Positions 1 to 5,866 of a stretch of DNA of 12,251 bases are shown one piece after another. How positions within the stretch are numbered: the first letter of the stretch is position 1; every line of letters starts with the position of its first letter. Source of the stretch: Chloroflexia bacterium (GTDB lineage Bacteria > Chloroflexota > Chloroflexia > Thermomicrobiales > UBA6265); assembly GCA_013698305.1 (NCBI GenBank), contig JACCVC010000134.1, positions 1 to 12,251 of the forward strand, in the 5' to 3' direction. The notes below the pieces were generated by a model, which was not told the origin of the DNA, did not search any database, and saw nothing but the letters and a program-made list of their open reading frames with translations. The translations under genes and the position numbers were made by a program.

Positions 1-134
1 GTAGCATCCTGAGCGTTCAGGAGCTGCACCATCGTCAGGGTGTCGACCTGGTCGATGTTGACTGTCTCGGGATTTCGCTGCTCGGTTGGAAGCCTGCCGG
101 GCAGGTCCGGTCCTGGATTTGCCGAGAATGACAA
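1..134 (-). CDS. murQ: N-acetylmuramic acid 6-phosphate etherase, N-terminal part (truncated by window)
   Basis: Only the first 44 codons are in the window; the gene continues off the left edge. Read from a TTG at 134-132, residues 15-28 are LPTEQRNPETVNID, followed by QVDTLTMVQLLNAQDA. This is the characteristic start of MurQ (compare the family pattern LTTEQRNPxTxNID...T..L...N.ED). MurQ is a cytoplasmic SIS-domain enzyme that converts MurNAc-6-phosphate to GlcNAc-6-phosphate and D-lactate in peptidoglycan recycling. The TTG start is chosen because AGGGGAG lies 5 bases upstream and an in-frame TGA at 152-150 rules out a much longer form. It follows the CarH-like regulator on the same strand after a 165-base gap. 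The SIS domain itself lies outside the window, so identification rests on the N-terminal motif only. Confidence 0.78.
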   Translation of the reverse strand, partial: MSFSANPGPDLPGRLPTEQRNPETVNIDQVDTLTMVQLLNAQDA

Positions 135-139
135 TGACG

Positions 140-146
140 CTCCCCT
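140..146 (-). promoter_or_regulatory. Ribosome binding site that sets the murQ TTG start
   Basis: AGGGGAG on the minus strand, 5 bases before TTG at 134-132. No ATG or GTG is available in this frame between the upstream TGA (152-150) and the conserved MurQ N-terminal motif, so this site decides the start. Confidence 0.6.
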
Positions 147-250
147 GGTTCAGGTAGGCTCAATAGCGAACAAGGCACACATGGGTGACATTGGCCAGGC
201 GCGATGATCGTGCATGCCATTCGGCCAGCTATGCGTTCCTGTCGTTTCCA

Positions 251-259
251 TTATCCACA
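251..259 (+). other. Perfect DnaA-box 9-mer
   Basis: TTATCCACA matches the strong DnaA-box consensus exactly. It lies in the 165-base gap between the carH-like gene and murQ. It is single, with no second box and no AT-rich unwinding element beside it, so it is not an origin. It could be an isolated DnaA titration or regulatory site, or a chance match. Confidence 0.3.
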
Positions 260-269
260 GGCAGAGGGG

Positions 270-289
270 GACGTGCGCGGGCGTACGTC
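270..289. repeat. Short inverted repeat downstream of the carH-like gene
   Basis: GACGTGCGC and GCGTACGTC are separated by 2 bases; 8 of 9 positions are complementary and the ninth is G-T on the plus strand. It lies about 10 bases past the stop of the minus-strand regulator gene and has no T-tract, so it is not a standard intrinsic terminator. It could be a weak transcript-end hairpin or a protein site. Confidence 0.3.
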
Positions 290-299
290 GTGGGTTGGA

Positions 300-1271
300 T
301 TATCCGGGGGTCGGGGATGTGCGAGAGTCCACCAGCTCATCCAGTCGAACGCGGGCGGTGCGTGCATCTGCGCCGAGATAATCGGCTTCGACTGCGTGCC
401 GATGCTCCGGCTCACATTCGAAGAGACCGCCTCCGAACCCGATGACAGGGCCGATGCTCGATGGAAACTCACCTCGAACGGCCGCGACCGCGTCGATCAG
501 TGCCGGCAGCGTGGCGATGGTGGTTGAGGAAAGCGCGATGGCGTCGGGACGGATACTGTGGATCGCCGAAACCAGGTTCAATGCGGGGAGGTTGGCTCCA
601 AGATAGACCACCCGATGTCCGGCTCTGGAGAGCAGCAGTGCGATCATCATCAGGCCGATCTCGTGGTGCTCCCCTTCGACACAGCTGCAGACAATAGTCG
701 GCTCGCCTGTTTCCGGTTGGGAGGCGTTGAACAACGCCGAGAGCTTTCGCATGATGAAGGCACTGCCGAAATGCTCCACACTGATGCTGCCATCGCCTCG
801 CGCCCATCGGTCGCCGATGTCCACGAGGACCGGCTCGAGTACTCCCTGGCACAAGGACTCGATGTCGATCACCGCCATCGCGTCCTCGATCACGCTGTTG
901 GCCCGCCGTGTGTCGAACTCAGAGATCGCGGAGATCAGCCCATCTCGAGTCGCCTCAAGAGCTGACAGGAACGCCGGCGCAGGAGAATCGGTCGCCTTTG
1001 GCTGCATTTGATGGTCTTGTATCTGACGCTGGACCTTGTCAACAGCGTGGCTAATGGAGACGCCCTCGTTTGTCATGTGCTTGAGCGAGGCAATGATCGC
1101 GATGTCTCGTTCGGAATAGAGGCGGTGGTTTCCCTGGCTGCGAGCCGGATGCGGCAAACCGTGACGCCGTTCCCAGGCTCGGAACGTGTCTGCCGGTACT
1201 CCCGTGCGGTTGACCACGGCACGCGTGTTATATTCGGGGACGGATCGTTCATGATTGAGATCATCCACCAA
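300..1271 (-). CDS. CarH-like MerR-family regulator with adenosylcobalamin-binding photosensor domain
   Basis: The product is 323 residues when read from TTG 1271, which has AGGAGGT 6 bases upstream; the GTG at 1268 is also possible. An ATG at 1334 gives a longer ORF but has no ribosome site. The N-terminus (about 14-83) is a MerR-type winged helix with the pattern YNTRAVVNRTGVPADTFRAW. A helical bundle follows at about 97-185. The Rossmann-type B12 domain covers about 190-315. The CarH signature is intact: W156-x9-E166-H167 (upper face of AdoCbl), then E201-x-H203-x2-G206 with the lower-ligand histidine, S248-x-T250 and a Gly-rich stretch at 280-282. CarH proteins are dark-state tetrameric repressors that fall apart when light breaks the Co-C bond. 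Family members usually control carotenoid genes, but none is visible here. The neighbours are murQ downstream and a divergent lipoprotein gene. A B12-sensing rather than light-sensing role is an alternative. Confidence 0.88.
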   Translation of the reverse strand: MVDDLNHERSVPEYNTRAVVNRTGVPADTFRAWERRHGLPHPARSQGNHRLYSERDIAIIASLKHMTNEGVSISHAVDKVQRQIQDHQMQPKATDSPAPAFLSALEATRDGLISAISEFDTRRANSVIEDAMAVIDIESLCQGVLEPVLVDIGDRWARGDGSISVEHFGSAFIMRKLSALFNASQPETGEPTIVCSCVEGEHHEIGLMMIALLLSRAGHRVVYLGANLPALNLVSAIHSIRPDAIALSSTTIATLPALIDAVAAVRGEFPSSIGPVIGFGGGLFECEPEHRHAVEADYLGADARTARVRLDELVDSRTSPTPG

Positions 1272-1277
1272 GGACGC

Positions 1278-1284
1278 ACCTCCT
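1278..1284 (-). promoter_or_regulatory. Ribosome binding site that sets the carH-like start
   Basis: AGGAGGT on the minus strand, 6 bases before TTG 1271 and 9 before GTG 1268. The longer reading from ATG 1334 would bury this site inside the gene and add 21 residues that do not belong to the MerR fold. Confidence 0.65.
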
Positions 1285-1292
1285 GTCGGACA

Positions 1293-1321
1293 CCCATATG
1301 CAGTGGCTGTCCAGCGTTCAA
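1293..1321 (-). promoter_or_regulatory. Candidate promoter of the carH-like gene
   Basis: On the minus strand TTGAAC (1321-1316), 17-base spacer, TATGGG (1298-1293). The -35 matches 4 of 6 and the -10 only 3 of 6 consensus bases. Transcription would start just before the ribosome site at 1284. Weak by consensus, but correctly placed. Confidence 0.3.
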
Positions 1322-1363
1322 CATAGAATCTCACACTCCCGGGCTTGCATTGATGCGAACGCT
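1313..1363. repeat. Inverted repeat in the carH-lipoprotein divergent region
   Basis: AGCGTTC (1313-1319) and GAACGCT (1357-1363) are perfect 7-base inverted copies, 37 bases apart. They flank the candidate plus-strand -10, and the left copy overlaps the -35 of the minus-strand promoter. Placement suits an operator pair for the adjacent MerR-type regulator, but a 7-base match could be chance. Confidence 0.3.
1324..1329 (+). promoter_or_regulatory. Candidate -10 element of the lipoprotein gene
   Basis: TAGAAT matches the -10 consensus at 5 of 6 bases, 24 bases before the ATG at 1353. No acceptable -35 lies at 16-18 bases, which would fit an activator-dependent or MerR-type promoter. A lone -10 is weak evidence. 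Confidence 0.28.
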
Positions 1364-2765
1364 ACATGTGGTCAGGCGCTCCAGCACGTTGCCCTTGCCG
1401 CCTCAATTCAATGGTCGTTGCGCGCGGCGGGTCGCATCCTTGTGGATGGCCCTGGCGTTGATGCTCGTGGCCACCGGGTGTGCCGACGACTCCGATGACC
1501 GTCAATTCGCGAGTGATCCCAGGACCCCCGTCGAGGAACCCACCCAGGCTGCAACTCCCGTGACGGATGCGGATAGCGCCGCGCCGCAAACCCTCGCCTC
1601 ACCGGAGGCGCTGGTCGACAGGCGTGGAGCTCCCACAGCCATCTACGTCTACGCCGATGACGCCTTGCGTTCGGTCGATGGCGAGGATGCGACGGTGGTG
1701 GCTCAAGCAGACCTGGTTGCCTACGCCGCGTCTCCAGGCGGCGACCAGGTGGCGGTGGTGACGGCTGATTCCTCGGAGCGATCTGAGACGGTGTATTCAA
1801 TCTCTATTTACGATGCTGACGGGAAACTCGCGCGAAACTTTGACGATGTCCTGCGGGTGGACGTAGCAACCGCAACTCCAGGCGCTGCCGCCGCGACTCC
1901 GAATGCGAACATGACCGACGCCGGGTTCCCCGCCATTGACCTGAGTTGGGCCGCCCAAGGCGGTCGATTGCTGCTAACTCATAGTGCCGGCCGCCTTGTC
2001 GACGTTCCGCTCGACGGCGAGCCGCGCGCCATTGAAACCCGATCCTCTCTGGTCGGCGCGTTTCAGGGAGACTGGTCTCCGCGCGGTGACGCCATTGGCG
2101 TGCTGCTTCGGAACGACGAAGGTATTTCGGAGTTGGCGTTGATCACGCCTGGCGATGAGCCGGCGAGCGTCACGGTCATCGCACCCGCTGGTGGTCCTTC
2201 CGGATCGAGTGCCACGGTGGAGTCGTTTGCCTGGAAGTCAAATGGAAGCGGCGTGTTCTTTCTCGAAGCAAGGCGTTCCGGGGAAGGATTGCGCGGCGGC
2301 ACGATTGTCCAATGGGATCAAGCGTCCAACTCCACGTCGATCGTCGCGACCGGAGGCCAGGCGGGCCCTGCTGGTTCTGTGACATGGTTCTCGGTCTCAC
2401 CGGACGGTCGGGCGATCATCTATCGCGTTGCGCTGCCGAGCGGCGACGAGCTGATATTCAACGGGCTCTACCTGCGCTCGCTCGATACGGGTCAGGTTTA
2501 TCGGGTGCCGGTGCCTCCATCCGCTGACGTCACGACAGCAGGGTGGGTGTCAGATGGACTGGTGTGGTCGCAACGCACATCATCTCCGGCGGAGGGAACG
2601 ACAGTGGACATAGTGTTCATCGACAGCGGAGGAGCGCAAACGGAGATAGCGTCGTACGCGGTTGATGCCGCGGCCACGACAGTCGCGAGTCCGGCCGGAT
2701 CGGCCACACAGAGCGGCACGCCAGTCGCCAGCCCGATGGCCAGCCCGGCTGCGACGCCGGAGTAG
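1353..2765 (+). CDS. Putative lipoprotein with beta-propeller (WD40/TolB-like) repeats
   Basis: The product is 470 residues from ATG 1353. An open frame reaches back to 1008, but that stretch is antisense to the carH-like gene and is not expected to be coding. Arg22/25/26, a hydrophobic run (about 29-40) and the lipobox VATGC with Cys43 predict a lipid-anchored extracytoplasmic protein; the n-region is unusually long. After a Thr/Pro/Ala-rich linker (about 50-80) come blade-like repeats typical of six- or seven-bladed propellers, for example AFQGDWSPRGDAIGVLLRN and FSVSPDGRAIIYRV. The last 26 or so residues are a Ser/Pro/Ala/Thr tail, and a similar insert occurs near 175-190. No catalytic motif is seen, so the function is unknown; binding or a scaffold role is a guess. 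It diverges from the carH-like gene and converges on dnaX with 12 bases between stops. The ribosome site before 1353 is poor. Confidence 0.72.
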   Translation: MRTLHVVRRSSTLPLPPQFNGRCARRVASLWMALALMLVATGCADDSDDRQFASDPRTPVEEPTQAATPVTDADSAAPQTLASPEALVDRRGAPTAIYVYADDALRSVDGEDATVVAQADLVAYAASPGGDQVAVVTADSSERSETVYSISIYDADGKLARNFDDVLRVDVATATPGAAAATPNANMTDAGFPAIDLSWAAQGGRLLLTHSAGRLVDVPLDGEPRAIETRSSLVGAFQGDWSPRGDAIGVLLRNDEGISELALITPGDEPASVTVIAPAGGPSGSSATVESFAWKSNGSGVFFLEARRSGEGLRGGTIVQWDQASNSTSIVATGGQAGPAGSVTWFSVSPDGRAIIYRVALPSGDELIFNGLYLRSLDTGQVYRVPVPPSADVTTAGWVSDGLVWSQRTSSPAEGTTVDIVFIDSGGAQTEIASYAVDAAATTVASPAGSATQSGTPVASPMASPAATPE

Positions 2766-2777
2766 GGTCTCACCGTT

Positions 2778-4913
2778 CTACCGATTGATGTCGTCATCAT
2801 TCTCCATAATCTCGGCATCGAAGATGTTGATCGCGGCCTCGATTCGAGCCTCATCGTCGTCGGATGCCATTGACGGGCCATTGGCAGACTTGCCGCCAAG
2901 GTCCGGTTCCTCGACATGCATCACCTGCGAACCTGAGGTACGCTCCGATACGACCGTATCACTATCATCGTCCTGACTGCTGGTGGAGTTCGACGAGTTC
3001 GAATGTTCACGCTGCCGTGAACTCCTTCCGCGAGGCGACTTTTGGTTTGTCGACGGAGTTGGTTGAGCTGGAGAAGCCCCGGTGCGTTGTGCTCGAATCT
3101 GCTGCGCTTCGTCCCGAGAGATGCAGGATACGGTCATACGGGCGCCAGACCGGCGCTCGATGACCTCCTCGATGATCTTGCGCGTATCGTCGTCGTTGAG
3201 CCGTTTTTGGTGAAAGGGATAGGCGGCGACCAGGGTAAGATGTGACCCTTCGACGCGGATCGGGTCTGCTTGCTGGAGCAGCGCCTCGGTGCGCCGGTTC
3301 AGGGCTCTAACATCCATCCGGATGGTGTCCCAAAGCTCGTGGATCTGCTCCAGGTCAGCGTTTCCAGTGGTCGGGGCGTCAGCCGAAGGTGGCGCCGATG
3401 ACGCGACCGGTTCGGTCGGCTCAGGTGGAGCAGCCGATTGGTCCCCGGAGCCGGCCGTGTCAGGAGCAGGGGAAGGCTGCGTCGCTGCGCTGTTGGCAGG
3501 CGCCTCCAAGGTGACTCGCTCGCGAGCTGATTCACCAGTGGTTTGAGCCAAAGGCGCGCCACGGACCCTGTCCTTGAGCGACGGACCTCTCGTGCGTGGC
3601 CTGGGCGTGAGCGAATCCTCCATCGAATGTTCCGGCGGCGATGGCGACTCGGTCGCCACTGGCGCGGTGTCAAGACCACGATGTTGTGTCGCTGACGTCT
3701 GGGTCACGGCCTGATCCAGGAGGCAGGCCCGAATGATGGCGAGTTCCAGCGGCAACTGCGGGACCGATGAGTGCCGCGATTTGTACTCAACGTCGGCGAA
3801 GATGCGAGTGATTTCGGCCAATCGTCCCAAGTCGATTCGTTGTGCCAGCTCCCGTGCGGTATCGTCGGCATCGGGGCTGCCGGACGCGCGCTCCAGCATC
3901 AGCATCCGAAGGTACGCAATGAATTGCTGACCGAGCTGTCGAGCGTCCTCCCCAGCCTCGACTGCGTCATTGACCAAGGTCAGGCCCGCGCCTGGGTCCT
4001 GATCCGCGATTGCGCGGATCAGGCCTTCGACCCGGTCATTCCGACTAATGCCGAGCACCGCTCGTACCAGCTCGTTGGTTACCTGCCCGGTGTCGGCTCC
4101 CTCTTCATCCCGATAGACCGAGACCTGATCGAGCAGCCCCAGCGCGTCCCGCAAGCTGCCGGTAGCATGGCGGGCGATCGTGGTGACTGCGCCGGCGTCG
4201 ATGTCGATCCGCTCGGACTCCGCGACCTTGACCAGGCAGGCGGTCATTGCCTCTATGCCGATTCGCCGGAAATCGAAACGCTGGCAGCGCGAGACGATGG
4301 TCTGCAACAGCTCCTCGGGGTCCGTCGTGGCGAGCACGAACCGTGTATGGGCGGGAGGCTCTTCGAGCGTCTTGAGAAACGCGTTGGCCGCCGCTCCGGT
4401 GATCTGATGTGCCTCGTCAATGATGTAGAACTTCGTGTTGAGCATCGTCGGCGCGAATTTTACCCGCTCCCGGAGCTCACGGATGTCGTCGATGCCGCGA
4501 TTGCTGGCCGCGTCGATCTCGATCACGTCGGTGGTGGCATTGGCGTTGATCGCGTTGCAGGCGTCACAGGCGTTGCAGGGGCGATTGCCGGGATCGGGGT
4601 CCAGGCAATTGACCGCCTTGGCGAGGATTCGCGCGGTTGTGGTCTTGCCAGTCCCCCGAGGACCGCAGAACAGGTAGGCGTGACCGATGCGATTGAGCCG
4701 GATCGCATTCTTCAAGGTGTTGACTATGTGCTGTTGTCCGAACAACTCATCGGTGGCGAATGATTGCGGTCGATATTTTCGATAGAGTGAGAGAGATTGT
4801 GGCGATGGAGTAGCTGTCGTCGTCAGAACCGTGTTCGCGCTGGTCAGTTGGGCATTCGGAGTCGATGAGGGTGTAGCATCCAGTTCGTCGACATTAAACA
4901 GGGAGTCGGTCAT
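2778..4913 (-). CDS. dnaX: DNA polymerase III subunits gamma/tau
   Basis: The product is 711 residues from ATG 4913, with GAGGA 10 bases upstream. The frame is open to 5078, but those extra 55 codons overlap the divergent rsmI and the dnaX promoter. DnaX is the AAA+ motor of the clamp loader and, as tau, tethers the polymerase. Visible motifs are LYRKYRP (43-49), Walker A GPRGTGKT (84-91), zinc ligands C103, C113, C116 and C119, Walker B with DEAH (166-169), sensor I near T196, and SRC (208-210) with the arginine finger. The collar domain runs to about 400. A Pro/Ala/Ser linker (about 415-520) leads to a tau-type domain (about 521-600). A Ser/Asp/Gln-rich tail of about 110 residues follows, ending in an EAAINIFDAEIME segment. 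The 40-residue Ser/Thr/Pro-rich extension before LYRKYRP is unusual, because most DnaX proteins begin almost at that motif. No obvious A-rich slippery site for frameshifting to gamma was seen. Confidence 0.95.
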   Translation of the reverse strand: MTDSLFNVDELDATPSSTPNAQLTSANTVLTTTATPSPQSLSLYRKYRPQSFATDELFGQQHIVNTLKNAIRLNRIGHAYLFCGPRGTGKTTTARILAKAVNCLDPDPGNRPCNACDACNAINANATTDVIEIDAASNRGIDDIRELRERVKFAPTMLNTKFYIIDEAHQITGAAANAFLKTLEEPPAHTRFVLATTDPEELLQTIVSRCQRFDFRRIGIEAMTACLVKVAESERIDIDAGAVTTIARHATGSLRDALGLLDQVSVYRDEEGADTGQVTNELVRAVLGISRNDRVEGLIRAIADQDPGAGLTLVNDAVEAGEDARQLGQQFIAYLRMLMLERASGSPDADDTARELAQRIDLGRLAEITRIFADVEYKSRHSSVPQLPLELAIIRACLLDQAVTQTSATQHRGLDTAPVATESPSPPEHSMEDSLTPRPRTRGPSLKDRVRGAPLAQTTGESARERVTLEAPANSAATQPSPAPDTAGSGDQSAAPPEPTEPVASSAPPSADAPTTGNADLEQIHELWDTIRMDVRALNRRTEALLQQADPIRVEGSHLTLVAAYPFHQKRLNDDDTRKIIEEVIERRSGARMTVSCISRDEAQQIRAQRTGASPAQPTPSTNQKSPRGRSSRQREHSNSSNSTSSQDDDSDTVVSERTSGSQVMHVEEPDLGGKSANGPSMASDDDEARIEAAINIFDAEIMENDDDINR

Positions 4914-4974
4914 GATAATCTGATCCTCGAATAGCGGGCGGAACGGAGCGTGATGTTCACTCGATGGCTGCATG

Positions 4975-5003
4975 AGTATATCTGTACGGACGGTCTGACT
5001 CAA
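4975..5003 (-). promoter_or_regulatory. Probable dnaX promoter
   Basis: On the minus strand TTGAGT (5003-4998), 17-base spacer, TATACT (4980-4975). The -10 matches 5 of 6 and the -35 matches 4 of 6 consensus bases, with ideal spacing. It gives a 5' UTR of about 55 bases before ATG 4913. It lies inside the 101-base gap shared with the divergent rsmI, so the two genes are likely transcribed from overlapping start regions. Confidence 0.6.
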
Positions 5004-5014
5004 CGGAGCGTATT

Positions 5015-5866
5015 GTGGGAGAGTTGTACGTTGTCGCGACGCCAATTGGCAACCTGCAGGACATGACCCCACGCGCAATCGATGTGTTGCGACGCGTCTC
5101 GCTGATCGCCGCCGAAGATACCCGCCACAGCCAAAGACTTCTGCGGGCGTTCGATATCGAGACGCCGCTCATCAGCTATCACCAGCATAACGAACAGGCA
5201 CGTGTCGAGCGACTTCTGACCGCGCTCGAGTCCGGCGATGTCGCGTTGATCTCGGACGCAGGCACTCCGGCGATTTCGGATCCTGGCGCGGTGCTGGTTT
5301 GCGCGGTGCGTGAAGCCGGCTACGTCGTGACGCCGATACCGGGCGTCTCCGCGGTCATTGCGGCTGCGAGCGCTTCCGGTTTGATCGAGGGGCCGTACCT
5401 GTTCCAGGGGTTCCTGCCTCGGTCGGGCGAGGACCGTCGCGCCGCGATGGGACGCATGTTGCAGGCGAATGTTCCAGTGGTTCTGTTCGAGAGCCCGAAT
5501 CGACTCGGCGCGACATTGACGCACTTGGCCGACTTTTTTGGGGACCGGCAAGCGGTGGTTGCGAGAGAACTCACCAAGCTGCATGAGGAAATCGTCGGCG
5601 GGACGCTTGGCGAACTCGCGGCCATCTTCTCCGACCGCGACGTCAAGGGAGAGGTCGTGATCGTCGTGGCCGAAGCCGCCAGCGAATCCGAGACTCCTAC
5701 GGAGCAATCCGACGCGCGGCAGCTTGCGGCGAGGCTGGTCGCAGATGGATTGAAACCGAGCCGGGCCGCTCGGGAACTGGCCAAGATTACCGGGCTCTCA
5801 GGATCAGAAGCTTACGATCTGGTGCGGTCAGTGAGTGCATCGGGAGCACCCGGTACTAGCGCGTAA
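5015..5866 (+). CDS. rsmI: 16S rRNA (cytidine-1402-2'-O)-methyltransferase
   Basis: The product is 283 residues from GTG 5015, with GGAG 6 bases upstream (5005-5008). RsmI uses S-adenosylmethionine to methylate the 2'-O of C1402 in the ribosomal P site and belongs to the tetrapyrrole (CbiF-like) methylase fold. Family motifs in order are LYVVATPIGNLQDMTPRA (4-21), AEDTRHSQ (33-40), SYHQHNE (54-60), ISDAGTPAISDPG (79-91), VTPIPGVSA (105-113), GFLPRSGEDRR (132-142), then FESPNR and ARELTKLHEE farther on. Length is normal for the family, and a short C-terminal helical region follows the catalytic domain. It diverges from dnaX, and its last 11 bases overlap the end of the convergent rodA-like gene. 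Confidence 0.95.
   Translation: MGELYVVATPIGNLQDMTPRAIDVLRRVSLIAAEDTRHSQRLLRAFDIETPLISYHQHNEQARVERLLTALESGDVALISDAGTPAISDPGAVLVCAVREAGYVVTPIPGVSAVIAAASASGLIEGPYLFQGFLPRSGEDRRAAMGRMLQANVPVVLFESPNRLGATLTHLADFFGDRQAVVARELTKLHEEIVGGTLGELAAIFSDRDVKGEVVIVVAEAASESETPTEQSDARQLAARLVADGLKPSRAARELAKITGLSGSEAYDLVRSVSASGAPGTSA

Noticed and set aside
1272..1334. ATG 1334 as start of the carH-like gene
   Set aside because: It would place a strong AGGAGGT site inside the gene and add 21 residues unrelated to the MerR fold.
1008..1352. Long plus-strand extension of the lipoprotein ORF (start at 1008)
   Set aside because: It is antisense to the N-terminal half of the carH-like gene and lacks a ribosome site. 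The signal peptide and lipobox sit naturally just after ATG 1353.
3771..4763. 330-codon plus-strand open frame inside dnaX
   Set aside because: It is the antisense shadow of the conserved AAA+ domain; its composition shows no protein family pattern.
4942..5063. Small ORF from ATG 4953 overlapping rsmI
   Set aside because: Out of frame with rsmI and overlapping its conserved N-terminus; its GGAG is only 4 bases from the ATG.
4914..5078. Longer dnaX reading from 5078
   Set aside because: It overlaps the divergent rsmI coding region and the dnaX promoter; ATG 4913 has a GAGGA site.
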